Source: Caprimulgus europaeus (Eukaryota > Chordata > Aves > Caprimulgiformes > Caprimulgidae). Taken from it: 64,000 nucleotides of DNA. The notes beneath the pieces were generated by a model. It saw nothing but the letters and a program-made list of their open reading frames with translations, was not told where the DNA came from and searched no databases. Shown here one piece after another: positions 37,701-49,324 of this stretch. A program made the translations under genes and the position numbers. The stretch spans positions 44,507,515-44,571,514 of the forward strand of contig OU015528.1 of NCBI GenBank assembly GCA_907165065.1, read 5' to 3'. Position 1 is the stretch's first letter. Each line of letters opens with the position of its first letter.

Positions 37701-40257
37701 ATAACAATGACATTTGCAGGATGAACATTTCACTTGAAATGTTCAAAGAAGCAATGTTTTCACATCAGCATTCTACTTAAGCACCCTACCTGAATGACTG
37801 AATAGCTAAGCAAAATGCAATCGCAGGAGTGTTGTCACAGTGATCATGCTGTAATATTATCAAGCTGTTGTACTCCTGTTACCTTTCAGACAGTTGTCAT
37901 TACTCAGCAGGAACAAAATGTGAGGACTGTGTAAGAGTCGTGATAATCTGATAAATTGCATTTTAATGGTTGCCAGATCATTTTGTTAACTCTGAAACTC
38001 CAATTCAAGTTTTCTTTAATTATTTCATTATATACTGTGCTTTTATTCACTAATTTTTTTTTTTTTTAAATAACAAAATGATCAGTATGGAGCTGTTAGT
38101 GCCATCCTTATAGGGATGTTAATAAGAAAATAAAAATCCTCTAGAGGTAGTTCTAGGCTTGGTGATATTTTTAAAGCTTAACATTTTGCCAGCTGTCAAA
38201 AAATATCTGATCAAAGACATTGCATTTGATAAAATTTAATAGCTTGTGAGTCACTTCAGTAGTAACGAATCCCTTTTGCTTAAATGTTTTCATGAACTCT
38301 GTAAATCTATCTAACTGCTTTAACAACAAACATTATCAGTTTGTTGAGGAAGTTCTGTCAAATGTCTGTCTTGCATGTGTACTTTGAAGAACTTATCTTA
38401 GACACATTATTTTTAAATGGGAGAAGAAAATAGGATTTACTCGCATGAAAATACAGCTCTTCTGTGTTGTTTCTTCTTTCTCTGCCATGTTTCCTTTTCA
38501 AATTGGTTGGAACAGTTTGAAGGGTAAACACTGAGGGCAAGACTAGTTCACTTGCAGTTTATATAAGCAAAATGGTGCAAGCTGTTCTATAAAACAAATT
38601 GTAAAGTCATTCAACGGTGGTATTTATATAAATACAAAGCTTTCTATGTCCAATAAAATTTTGAAGAGTTCTCTATGTAAGTCAACAGGAAAGCAGTTTT
38701 CCTCCACTCCAGTTAATATGTTCGCAGAAAACATACCTTCTGAATAAACAAACATGTCTTAGCACTTTGTTTTTTAAAAAAAAAACCCAACTATTTTTTA
38801 TATAGAAGCGTAGTATCGGAATCTAGAGTTCTGAAAATAACACCGTAAATATAATGAACCAGTGAAGGATCTGAGAAGCCATGTCACTAAGTCTCGTGTC
38901 TCCTATCCAGATTGAAGTAGATGGATTAGGATGCCTAAAGCTATTCAAAATGTTCAGACTAACTGCTGGCAGTCTCTTAAATTCACAGAGCCTCTTGAAT
39001 AAAAGGACATATTTGAATTCAGTCTGACCCATATGAGTCTTTATTCTAAAATGAGGTTGTTTGCACATTCTTTGATAAAATAGAAGAGACTGCTCCAGAA
39101 CAAAACCTGACATACTATTCTATTTTGGATGATGCACATGACTGGAAACATTACCTGTTTACTGAGCAGTTGTTTTAATTCTTCTTCCACAATTTACTGG
39201 AGTTTGTGTCTGGGTTGGGTTTTTTGGGGTTTTTTTTCAGTTTGTCTTTGACATCAAAGAAATTTTGCGTTATGAAAACTTAATAGGTTTGTGGATACAT
39301 ACAGGCTTATTGATGTATCTGTGTTCTTTGTTAACTTTTCATGGCATAGTTACAAATACTATCTATTACTTATGTAATATCTCCTGAATTTGTGACCAAA
39401 TTATTCCCTATCATCAGTTCACATGTCTTTTCACTCTCCCTTTTTTCAGCACACTGCACTGGCCATGTGATAAATGTCTTAAGGTGTATATTATTGGCAA
39501 GTTATGTGAAACATTAACTGACGGGAGAATTGCTTGAGTGGGCTAGACCAGCAGTCCTCATTCTTTGTGTTAAAATTTAACCTCAAACCTCTATAATGAA
39601 AGGAGCAATTATACTATCTTTCTGTTCCTTTCTGTTGCAGTGTACTGGGGGCTGTGTCCCTTGTAAAGGTCTATACAACCTAATGACACTGGAGAAAGTC
39701 TCATTTTTATTTACTTATTCATATCATGCTGCTTTTCCATTTATAACCTGAAAAATTTTAATTAAAAAAAAATAAGATATCCTCAAATGTCAGTGTAATT
39801 GTTGTTTGCTTTTCATACTTTTTATGTTTCAGAACACTTATGTTTTATTTCTCAGAAGAAGCGGAAACTAATTACCCCAGCTTTTAGGCTAAGACTCTGT
39901 CTGAGTAGCTTCTTACACTGTCAGAATAAAAAGAAAGACATTCTCCTTAAAGGGTTAAAAGACAGGAGGCAACTATTTCATACAGTAGGAGAAGGTAAGG
40001 AGGAAATGAGGTGATACCACTGAGGGTCATAAGCAATGGTGAAAAAATAATTTATTTTAAATATAGTTTTAAAAAAGCTTTTGTAAGTTAGCTTTACATT
40101 GTCAAATCTTGTACCAGATCAGGTTTCATCTTTCCTACCAGAGCTAATATAAAGCCAGCAGAAACTTGATATTTTGTGATCTTGCTAATGTGGGAAAAAG
40201 GAGATAGTGTGCTGATATTTAATCTGGATCAATGAGTGATCCTGTAGTGCAAGAATT
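31703..40257. other. A+T-rich noncoding stretch, no gene seen
   Basis: About 8.5 kb with only short frames. It includes a 20-A run at 32778-32797, a T-run near 35096-35111, an A-rich tract near 35920-35941, a T-run near 38049-38067 and a G/T tract at 39203-39238. I recognise no exon, RNA gene or transposon. Confidence 0.55.
32778..32797 (+). repeat. Run of 20 A
   Basis: An uninterrupted A run. The preceding sequence shows no recognisable processed gene copy, so it is probably a simple homopolymer. Confidence 0.85.
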
Positions 40258-41326
40258 TGTGATGTTGGCACACACGCCACATGCTCATCAAAGCTACTCT
40301 ATCACTCCCCTTGCTCAGTTGGACTGGGGAGAGAAAGTGTAACAAAAGACTCATGGGTTGAGATAAGGACAGGGAGATCACTCACCAAGTACTATCTTGG
40401 GCAAAATGGATTGATTTGGGGGAATTAGTTTAATTTATTACTAATCAAATCAGAGTAGTATTATGAGAAATAAACCCCCCCTTCTTCCTGGGCTCAATTT
40501 CACTACTGATTTTCTCTACCTCCTTCCCCTGCAGTGGTGCAGGGGGATGAGGAATGGGGGTGGTGGTCAGTTCATCACACATTTCTGTTGCTTCTTTCTC
40601 CTCAGGGGGAGGACTCCTTACAGTCTTCCCCTGCTGCAGCATGGGGTCCCTCTCACAGGATACAGTCCTCCATGAACTGCTTCAATGTGAGTCTTTCCCA
40701 TGGGCTACAGTTCTTCATGAACTGCTCCAGCATGGGTCCTTTCCATGGGGTGCAGTACTTCAGAAACAGTCTGCTCCAGTGTGGGTCCCCCATGAGGTCA
40801 GAAGTCCTACCAGAAAACCTGCTCCGGTGTGGGCTTCTCTTTCCATGGGTCCACAGGTCCTGCTAGGAGCCTGCTCCATCACAGTCTTCTCATGGGGTCT
40901 TAACCTCTTTTGGGGTCCTCCGCTGGCTACAGGTGGTCATCTGCTCCACCGTGAACCTCCATGGGCTGCAGAGTGACAGCCTGCCTCACCATGATCTTCA
41001 CCATGGACTGCAGGAGAATCTCTGCTTCAGTGCCTGGAACACCTCCTTCCCCTCCTTGACCTTGGTGTCTGAAGAGTTGTTTTTCTCACGTATGCTCACT
41101 CCTCTCTCTGGCTGCAGTTATGCAAGTTTTTTCCTCCCCTTAAATATGTTATCGCAGAGGTGCTACCATCATTGCTGATGGGCTCTGCCTTGGCCAGTGG
41201 TGGGTCCATCTTGGAGCCGGCTGGCATTGTCTCTGTCAGACACAGGGGAAGCTTCTAGCAGCTTCTCACAGAAGCCACCCCTGTAGCCCACCTGCTACCA
41301 AACCCTTGCTACACAAACCAAATACA
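40258..41326 (-). mobile_element. Solo LTR of an avian endogenous retrovirus, about 1.07 kb
   Basis: On the minus strand the element begins TGTATTTGGTTTGTGTAGC and runs through CAGAAGCTTCCCCTG-type and GCCAGCCGGCTCCAAGATGG blocks, which I recognise from a widespread bird LTR. It ends ...CAACATCACA. TG and CA bound it. The flanks are GAATT (40253-40257) and GAAGT (41327-41331), a 5-bp target duplication with one change. A TATA-like ATATTTAA lies at 41140-41147 and AATAAA at 40434-40439, both minus strand and in the expected order. No internal viral region or second LTR adjoins it, so it is a solo LTR left by recombination. Open frames inside are not genes. Confidence 0.88.
40660..41015 (-). 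repeat. Degenerate tandem repeat of about 40-50 bp inside the LTR
   Basis: At least six or seven loosely related units recur. On the plus strand they centre on CTGCTCCAGCATGGGTCC-like words followed by CCATGGG and often CAG. Examples start near 40677, 40722, 40769, 40819 and 40870, with weaker copies near 40940 and 40980. Spacing is about 43-51 bp. The array explains why several frames stay open here without being coding. Confidence 0.7.
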
Positions 41327-41885
41327 GAAGTCTTTATTTCTGTAAAGCTCTTCAAGCAAAATACTTTAAAGCAATTTTCATGCATATGTCACTGTCAGTA
41401 TTTTTGGTTTTTATTTAATTTCAGATGGTAGATTTAGATGATAGCTTAAAACAAAGGCAAAAAGAATGAAAAAGAAAATTAACAGTTTATGAGTTTCAGA
41501 TCTTTGGCTATTTTCTGTTCTATGATGGCAAGCAATTTTTATTTTTGCACATAATGATAATTTGTTTTCCGTAAGTCTTCCACAGTGAACTTTGTCAAAG
41601 GCTGTTTGGAAACTCAAGTTAATATCAGTCTATCCTCCTTTTTCTGCTGTTTTGGTGAACTTTTCAGGAACCATGAAGGATAGGAATGACATTATTTTTC
41701 TTTACAAAAGCTATTCTGCTTTGCTGCCAATAGATATATAAATTAACTTGAAGTTAATATTTGTTGTTACTTATGGAATTCTCTATCTGAATTTGTAAAT
41801 AGCTTATTTGGTGTCCTTCAGTCTTGTATAACTTACATTTTTACCTGAAATGCTCTTTTGTTATTAAATGATGGTGGGGGTGAAA
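41327..41885. other. Spacer between two solo LTRs
   Basis: A+T-rich DNA of about 560 bp with no gene or repeat recognised. It is probably pre-insertion host sequence. Confidence 0.5.
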
Positions 41886-41890
41886 CAAAT

Positions 41891-42540
41891 TGTCCTGGTT
41901 TTTAGCTGAAATAGAGCTGGGTTTCTTTTCAGTAGCTAGAATTATGCTGCGTTTTGCTTCCAGCCTGGGACTCGCTGTGAGAGAGACTGATAACAGGCCA
42001 GTGTTTGCGTTTTTGTCAGTGGAAGTGAAGGACTTTGTGTTCTGTTAGTCTACAAGCACAAGATTTAAGGGGGAAGAAGAATATTTAAATTAGTAAGTTT
42101 AATTGACAGTTAGATATGCCAATGGGGTATTCCATATCATATCACATCATGCCCAGTATATTAGTGAGGGTATCTTCCTCTCTTGCTCTCTCTGGCTTTC
42201 GCTCAGACTCTCACTCTTTCAGGATTGCAGTTTCAGTTCGGGATTGTCGCTCCTCCAGGATTGTTATCTGGGAACAGGCTGGGCTCGGTCAGGAGGGGGG
42301 TGAGCTATAACATTGGATGTCATTCATTGCATATTTTGTTACTGTTATCATTATCACTTCTATTTTAATATTAGTATTATTTTAAGTTTTCTTTATATTA
42401 TTAAACTGTTCTTATCTCAACCTACAAGCCTCCTTATCTTTGCCCCCCAATCCTCTCCCCTATCCCCTGGGGGTTGGGGGGAAGTGGGTGAATGGCTGTG
42501 TTGGCTGCTAGCCAAGGGCTAGCCCAGTGAAACTATCACA
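41891..42540 (+). mobile_element. Solo LTR, avian ERVL type, 650 bp
   Basis: The element starts TGTCCTGGTTTTTAGC, the hallmark of avian ERVL LTRs, and ends ...AACTATCACA. It is flanked by a perfect 5-bp target duplication, CAAAT, at 41886-41890 and 42541-42545. Inside are GGGGTATTCCATATCATAT followed by CATCATGCCCAGTATATTAG (a decayed TATA region near 42156-42163), then ATTAAA at 42400-42405 just before CTTATCTCAACCTAC, the expected poly(A) signal position. No gag/pol/env sequence adjoins it, so only the LTR remains. Substitutions in the TATA region suggest it no longer drives transcription well. Confidence 0.94.
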
Positions 42541-42927
42541 CAAATAAACTGTTATGTATAAGTCATTTCATGTTTCGATTTTATTTGAATCCTTTAATGT
42601 TAGGATACAGAAAAAAGATTATTTTTTCTACTATAATATCAGATGATCAGTTAAATATAAAAATTCATCATTTGACAATGATGAGAAACATCTCAAGATG
42701 TCTTCTGCTGTTCTACATTCTAGACAGAAAAGACAAACATGACTGGAAATGGAAGGCACGCTTTGCCCAGGGTAGGTGGTGGATCTCATTGCAAGCCTTT
42801 GGGATGAAGTAGGGGACTTGTCCTCTGGTACAGATCCTAAATGGGTAGTGCTTACATTATAAGCATTTCATTTAGAATGAAAGAGATCTAATTTGGTTGT
42901 CCATAAGAATCCTGAGTAATGCTTTGC

Positions 42928-42955
42928 TGTCCTGGTTTTTGCTAGGATAGGGTTA
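42928..42955 (+). mobile_element. ERVL-type LTR start, 28-bp sliver
   Basis: TGTCCTGGTTTTTGCTAGG and the following GATAGGGTTAA match the first bases of the ERVL-type LTR. The first 13 bases are identical to the LTR start at 41891. The rest of the LTR is missing, and CR1 tail sequence follows directly, so the join marks a deletion or a rearrangement. Confidence 0.72.
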
Positions 42956-43023
42956 AGGTTGGACTCAGTGATCATAAAGGTCTTTTCCAACCAAAACAAT
43001 TACATGAGTTTATGATTCTATGA
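42956..43023 (+). mobile_element. CR1 LINE 3' tip, 68 bp
   Basis: GGTTGGACTCAGTGATCATA, AAGGTCTTTTCCAACCAAAA and a tail TTTATGATTCTATGAA are the last bases of a CR1 element of the 'AAGGTCTTTTCCAACC' subfamily. The 5' side is cut at the LTR sliver. Confidence 0.9.
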
Positions 43024-46000
43024 ACCACTGACTGCTGATTTTAGCAGTATGGGACTCTAGATACAGAGCATGTTCTGTAAACCCACTTAAGGGTAGAAAA
43101 CTTCTGGGTTGTTTTTTTTTTTTTTCTTTTAACTTGTATTTTGGCCTCTGTCTTACTAAGTTCTAAGGTGACTTGGGCTGATTTAAGTAAGTTGAAATGT
43201 GTAATGTTGAATTTTCAGGGAGCTGGTTTTAGCCAGTGAGTTAGTTTCGTGACTACACAAAAATCTTCCACAACTCTAGAGGAATTTTTCTGATTGCAAA
43301 TATTAATTACTTATCTAGAAGCCATATCTCATTTCATAAGGAGTTTTTCTGTAAATGGTGCAGACTCCTATACTTGGTTTCAGAGACAGCAAAATTAAGT
43401 ATAATACATATGCCATATATTGGTATATGGCCTTGGCCTTTATCAGCTGAGATGCTGTGACTGTCATGCAAAGAAAGTAACCACTTTCACTTAAGAAAGT
43501 ATTCTCTTACATCCAATTTTAAAGATACTGTTACAGAGTATTCACTTTGTGATTTGCTAGAGCAACTCTGATCTGTTTTTGGTGCTTGTAGCAAGCCCAA
43601 GCTACTGCAAAATTATTTCAATCTTTATAGTTTCCTTAATAAACAAAAGACACTATGAAGAGTGATCTTTGAGGTATTTAAATGCTTAAGATCTGGTGTG
43701 AACGCTTTAATAATAAATGAACTGATCTGCTAAGATTTGCAGGGGAGGGGAGAAAGGCAATAATTAGTTACTGGGATAAGATGTTTGATGTAACACTATA
43801 AGTAACCCGTATCTGACAGATGCGATGCTTTTGGGGAGTGTGCCAGGTGCAAAGTCTGTCTTTCATCAAAATTTTACTTTTTCAAATTTCCAATAAACAT
43901 ATTCATCAGAGGAAATGGAAATTCAAGGTTAATGTGAGGAGAAATTAAGAGTAATGACACTTAAACATGAAATTTTTCCACTTGCAGTATTCAGTTTAGA
44001 AATGGCCTTCACCTATTAGCTCTGAAACAGGTGTACTGGGAGTTTTTCCTATTCTTTTTCTCCAGTGTAAAATGTATATAATAAGTTTAATAATTTTTTT
44101 AGCCAATATAAAAAGAGAATCAGTTCAGATCCTGTGCATCCAGATAGTTTTCATAAAAATAGAAGTCTGGCCTTTAAGTAATTGAAACTTCATAATATTT
44201 GTTAAGGGAATGCTAATTATCCTACAAAACTTGGGGTTTATTATGTTGACTCAATGAATAATACATGTGGGGAAACCCTGAGAAGAGATCCTAATATCAG
44301 TGTGTGCTAAATGTCAAGTTGGGTTGCAGCAAGTAACACTTACTTAGTCCGTCATTCCTCTTGGCAAAAGTAATTTTCCAGTATGAATATTCTGTTCCTT
44401 GCTCATCTTGAGCTTATGCTTGTACAATGAAACTTAGGACTCTGTTGGTTTTGATTCTGGGGATCTCTGGGGCCTTTAGAATCAGTACTGAACAAGAAAA
44501 ACTGTTCTAAATTTGAAAGGCCCAAAGAACTGCAGCACTCAGAGCATTGTTTGAGGGTCAATTGCTTGGAACAACGTTGTTCTAATACACAAATGGGTAA
44601 TTGGTCTAGTAGTGTTCCAGTACTAATGATCTATCTGTATCTGTGGAAAGTTTGAATATACTTGGTCAGTCAGCCTGGCCTGAGATACTGAGTCATAAGA
44701 ACAATGATCTATATTTAATGCCCCTGACATTGGTAGAATATCCAAAATGGCTTATTATGACTTGTGTTAGGAAATAGAACATTCTGAAGCTTCAATCCCT
44801 TCTGTGACCCCTGTGGGGCTCCTGGAACATGCAGAAGCATCATTGAAATAAAGTTCAGAGCAAATCTGTATGAAATGATTCTTGCCTTTTGACAGACTAC
44901 TCAAGCTACTGTGCAGATTTTGCTCTGCAAGAACATGTCATTAAAAATACATTTAGTAGGTTGAAACATATGGAAGCTATAATACATCTGGTCCCTAAAG
45001 CCAAATTATGTATGAAGCACTATTGGTCTTTTTTTCATTACTAAATGTTCTCTACTCTAATGGCAGATTAAATGGTTTGTAATGCTTCCCAATATGTTGA
45101 TGTTCATGTAAATCAACACATAATCCTTTTGTCTAGTGAAATTTCTTCACTATTGGTTTTGTATAGGATTGAATGCAGAATACTGGAGAAGCAATTACCT
45201 TAGTTACACCACTCCTGTAGTTTTAAAATATGAGATAATTTTGATGTATTTTTGGGGCGGTTTAAAAACTCCATTCCCCAAAACAATGACTGACAGTCAT
45301 CTTAAAGAAGAGTTAAGACTGAGGATATGAGTACTTGCACAAACCTAAAAAGTACTTGATGATATATTATAATGTTCTCCAAGCAAAGCATTGCTAAGAA
45401 GTAAAAGGGAAGCATAATGTAAATTATAAACATAAAAGTTGTTAAAGAGAATCCACAAACTTGATATTCCTCTCACCTGAGGCAATCTACTAAGTGTAAC
45501 ACTGAGCAAGTGTCCTATTTCTGTTCTCAGAGAAGATGATATTAATGATTAGTCTAAATTTCAAAAAACATCCTTCCGCCTCTTGGCTAACTATAGAAAG
45601 CAAACTTGAGGCTGTTTGGGACTGCAACAGCATGTTTAGCCTGCACAAGGGAACATGTGCAGGTCTTTCCTGAGCTAAGCAGTAACCACTTAGGTCCAGA
45701 CCTGAAAGGCAGCGTAGCTGCAGCAGGAGGACGTAGCACATGGATTTGTTCTTCACATCAGACATTGTGAGGGCTTCTGAAGCAGAGATGTGAAATGTTT
45801 CTAAGCACTCATGACTGACAGCTTCTGTCCTTGTTAAATATTTCTAGCATTTGCCTATAGTGTCTGCTCAAGAGAAGATGTGGCACATTAAGTTCTGTTC
45901 TTGTCATGAGTCTAGGATCTCATTGACAGCTGGGTTTCCATCTCTGAAAGAGGAGTTATTTAATTCACTTGTTAATTAAATCAAGGTTAATTAATTTAAT

Positions 46001-46695
46001 GAAAGGACTGTGATTTGATGTTGTAAAATGTCCTGGCAGGACCAGATTGATGTTGCTGCTCCCTGATGCCCATTCCCACCTGTTGCTGCTCCTATTCTGC
46101 CATTCAGCTGTATTGGCAGAAGTGTTGGTGGGGTCAGTGCAGTGACTGATTTAAGGGACTGATCCAGCTGATAAACTACCCTGTGAAATGAAGCAAAATG
46201 TTCCCCATCTATTACCATTTCTTACACCCAACAAGGCCAGCTTCTCAGTCTTGTGTGTCCTCATGGAAAATTAAGAAATTATGAAAGACAGGATGAAGCA
46301 GCAGATGGAGATTTTAGGAGGATTTTGTGGTAACAGACCACAACTACAGATGGCAGGGACTGCAGAGCTTTATTCCTAGCTCTTCCACTGAATAGTTGAG
46401 TGAATTTGAATTTATCATTTTCCTGCTGTTTGTAATTCTTTTGAAATTCTACTGAAAACTGAAAGAAGTAATTTTTCATTGGAAGATGAAAAGCTTAGAG
46501 AAGTGCAAGTGTTTCAATGTTACCAGACTGCTGCCAGAGCATGTGCTTTGCTGCAGTGTCTAGTGGGCAACTTGATGATTATGGTCTTCCTCAACTTTGC
46601 TCAGTGCCCGAAATTCATCAGGGCTTGGTCCTAAATACAGTCTCCTGAAACTTTTGCATCTCCCTATGATATAGCAAGCAGCCTGAAAACCCTGG

Positions 46696-46747
46696 GATTA
46701 ACCCAGAGACTTTCAGATCCCAGATTAACCAAGAGACTTTCAGAAAT
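46696..46747 (+). repeat. 27-bp tandem duplication
   Basis: GATTAACCCAGAGACTTTCAGA recurs 27 bp later as GATTAACCAAGAGACTTTCAGA with a single difference. It is a local duplication with no further copies. Confidence 0.85.
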
Positions 46748-49274
46748 TCTCTGCCATTCCCCTTTTCCAGCTGGGAGAAAAAGTTATATTTGTGGGAGTC
46801 AGGGCAATATGGTTGTCTTGGCAGTCAGAGTAAATTTTTTCTTAAATTGGAGGTTTCTGGTATTCAGATAACTTGAGAAGATATTTTTTCCAAAATGTTT
46901 GACTTCTGGTAACAGCAACTTTATGTTTTGATCACTCCTTTTTATGCTTTTGCTTGAAGCATCTATCTGGTTTAAGCATGCTTTTTATTTGTTTATGTTC
47001 CTTCATTTGTTTGTTTTTAGCACTCTTTCCTGGAGGATGTGATATAAAGATCAGTTCTTTAAGAGTACATTTGAGTAATCCACTTTCTTCATCCTGTGAA
47101 TTGTAGTCTTTTCAGGTCATTATTGGAGTCCTTCCTTTCCTTTAGCTGTTATTTACATACCTTAGTCTCAGTACTATATATATTCTTTGTAAACAAAACA
47201 ATTTTTTATCTCATAAGATCGTTCGTAGGTTTCTGTGACATTCCTCTAACTAACTTGTTTTACTGAGGAATTATTTCATATTAATTATATTTCATATAAA
47301 TAGGTAACTGTAACCACATTTGACAGACCACAATTTGACAGAGAAAATCTTTTGTATACAGTGCATAAAAAAAAAAAAAAAATGTTCAACATAATTTTTT
47401 TTTCCTTTTCTTCTCTGTCTAATTTAGTGCATTTACACACTGATTTAGTAAGCTGCATATGAAAGGAGGGATGTGAACAGCCTTTGGCTGTACCTATATG
47501 GAGATCTTGGACCCTGTCACACTCTGTATTGACCTGGAGATCACCCAGAACATCTTTATTCTGGAGTAGATCAATAAGATGGAGGTAATGGACCAGAAAC
47601 CTGATCTTGTGGCTGAACATACACTGTGTGTGATGGAGCCATAATGTCCAGTGCTTGTTTCTTAGTTATGGCATCCCAGCTGAGATGTAGCACCTGATTG
47701 TGAAGTTTCTGTGGTCTGTCCCAGAGCAAGGTGAAACAAGCCCTAAATGCAGTTGGGCTGCTAGGATATATGTCAGTGTTCTAAAGCAGTCTAAAAAGGC
47801 TAGTCCATTTGTGATGGGAGGTGGTTCAAAAAGCTGTTTTTCATTTCTCAACTGTTGGTTGACCTTCCAGCTGAGGTGAGAGGTGATATGGACCCGTGGT
47901 ACATAATAACAGGCCAAGTGTGAACATAAGACTGATGCAATAACAGTTTGCTGTGGAGAAGGCTGAAGTATGTATTTGGGTAGTCCTACAGGGAAATTTT
48001 CATGTTGTTTGGAGCTTATTTAGTTTGTTTAGTAAAGAGCTAATACTTATGTGGATTTTAGTGATTTTATATTTGAAAAGTCTCATAGTAAGATTACTGT
48101 GTTTTTTTCCTTTTATTTTCTTTTTCTTTTTTTTTTTTCCTGCCAAGGAATGAACTGTCTGAATGCTGTGGCGATTCATACTTAACTTATGTAACAGTTA
48201 CCAGCTTAAACTTGAGGTTAATTTATTCCATTTGCAAACCGTGGGGCGTGGGAAGTTCCTTTCTGTGCAGAATGGATTATGTATAGCCTGTGGAAGGACA
48301 CAGGTTCTTTGTGGAAAGCGTAAGGGTAACTGCTCAGGCTGTTTTGCGCAATGATTATCACTTTGCGGACGGGGGTGGGAGGAAGTGGATTTTCTTTTTT
48401 AATCCATACCTAACTCAAAATTGACTTAGTGTAAAAATGTCAAAATTACTTTATAACCTGACTTTCATCAATATTCCTTTGTCTGTCCTGCATTAGACTG
48501 ACCTTCCAATAATATGTCCTGTGTGGCCAGTTGAGCTGGATTTGATGATGAGTGAATTTTCAGCAGCAACTTGGAATAGTAGCTACATATAATTGGGCAA
48601 GACTTTGTTTAGTGTTGAAAACAGTAAGAAAAAGGTGTACGCACAGTGTATATACTGAATTTATCACTGTCCCAGTTTATCACAGTTCCAGTTCAGTTTA
48701 TGATGTTGACATCACAAATAAATTTGATTTTCCATTTTATTATTTAGTATATTATAACTTAAGGTATCTGAATACACTCACTTGTGTCTGGTTTTATTAT
48801 TACTGCTGTAGATTTTGAATGGAAGGGGAAAATTAAGTTAGTAATTTTTCCTTTTCTCCCAGTCCCCATCAGTTGTCTCCACCTTTTCTGCCAGCCTGTT
48901 CCCAGTATTCCCTTTATGCGATTTTTTCCTGTTTTTTAATCTTTATCTGGCATCACCAACATACAGCAAAGTGAGTTGCTTTACATTTCTGCTGAACAGA
49001 ACCATGGCTTCCAGGCAGTAGTATACATTTACAGACAATGCTCATCATGTAAGTTTGATTTTAAAAAGCCATTCTTTTCTGATATGCAATCCCACAAAAT
49101 GCTTTATTCTCCACTAAATGTGTTCATTTTGTGAAATCATTATTGTATCTGGATGCTTTAATTAAAAAAAAAAAAAAACACTACCAAGATGAATAGCAAA
49201 GTTTGTCCTACCTTTGGCTATCCAAAGCTAAGAAGAATGAGGGATAACTGAAGGTGAGCAGGCTAGGTTTTGTT

Positions 49275-49324
49275 CATTTTTAGTATATCATTTATTGACC
49301 ATTTTTAGTATATAATTTATTGAC
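49275..49324 (+). repeat. 25-bp tandem duplication
   Basis: Two 25-bp units, each beginning CATTTTTAGTATAT and ending TTTATTGAC, abut exactly and differ at one base (C versus A after AGTATAT). The near identity implies recent origin. Confidence 0.92.

Noticed and set aside
40534-40976. Overlapping plus-strand frames of 110 and 140 codons
   Set aside because: They lie on the antisense strand of the solo LTR, and the degenerate tandem units and high GC keep frames open. There is no protein family match.
41891-42540. Possible full provirus between the two LTRs at 40.2 and 42.5 kb
   Set aside because: The two LTRs are of different types and opposite orientation, each has its own target duplication, and the 560 bp between them has no viral coding sequence.
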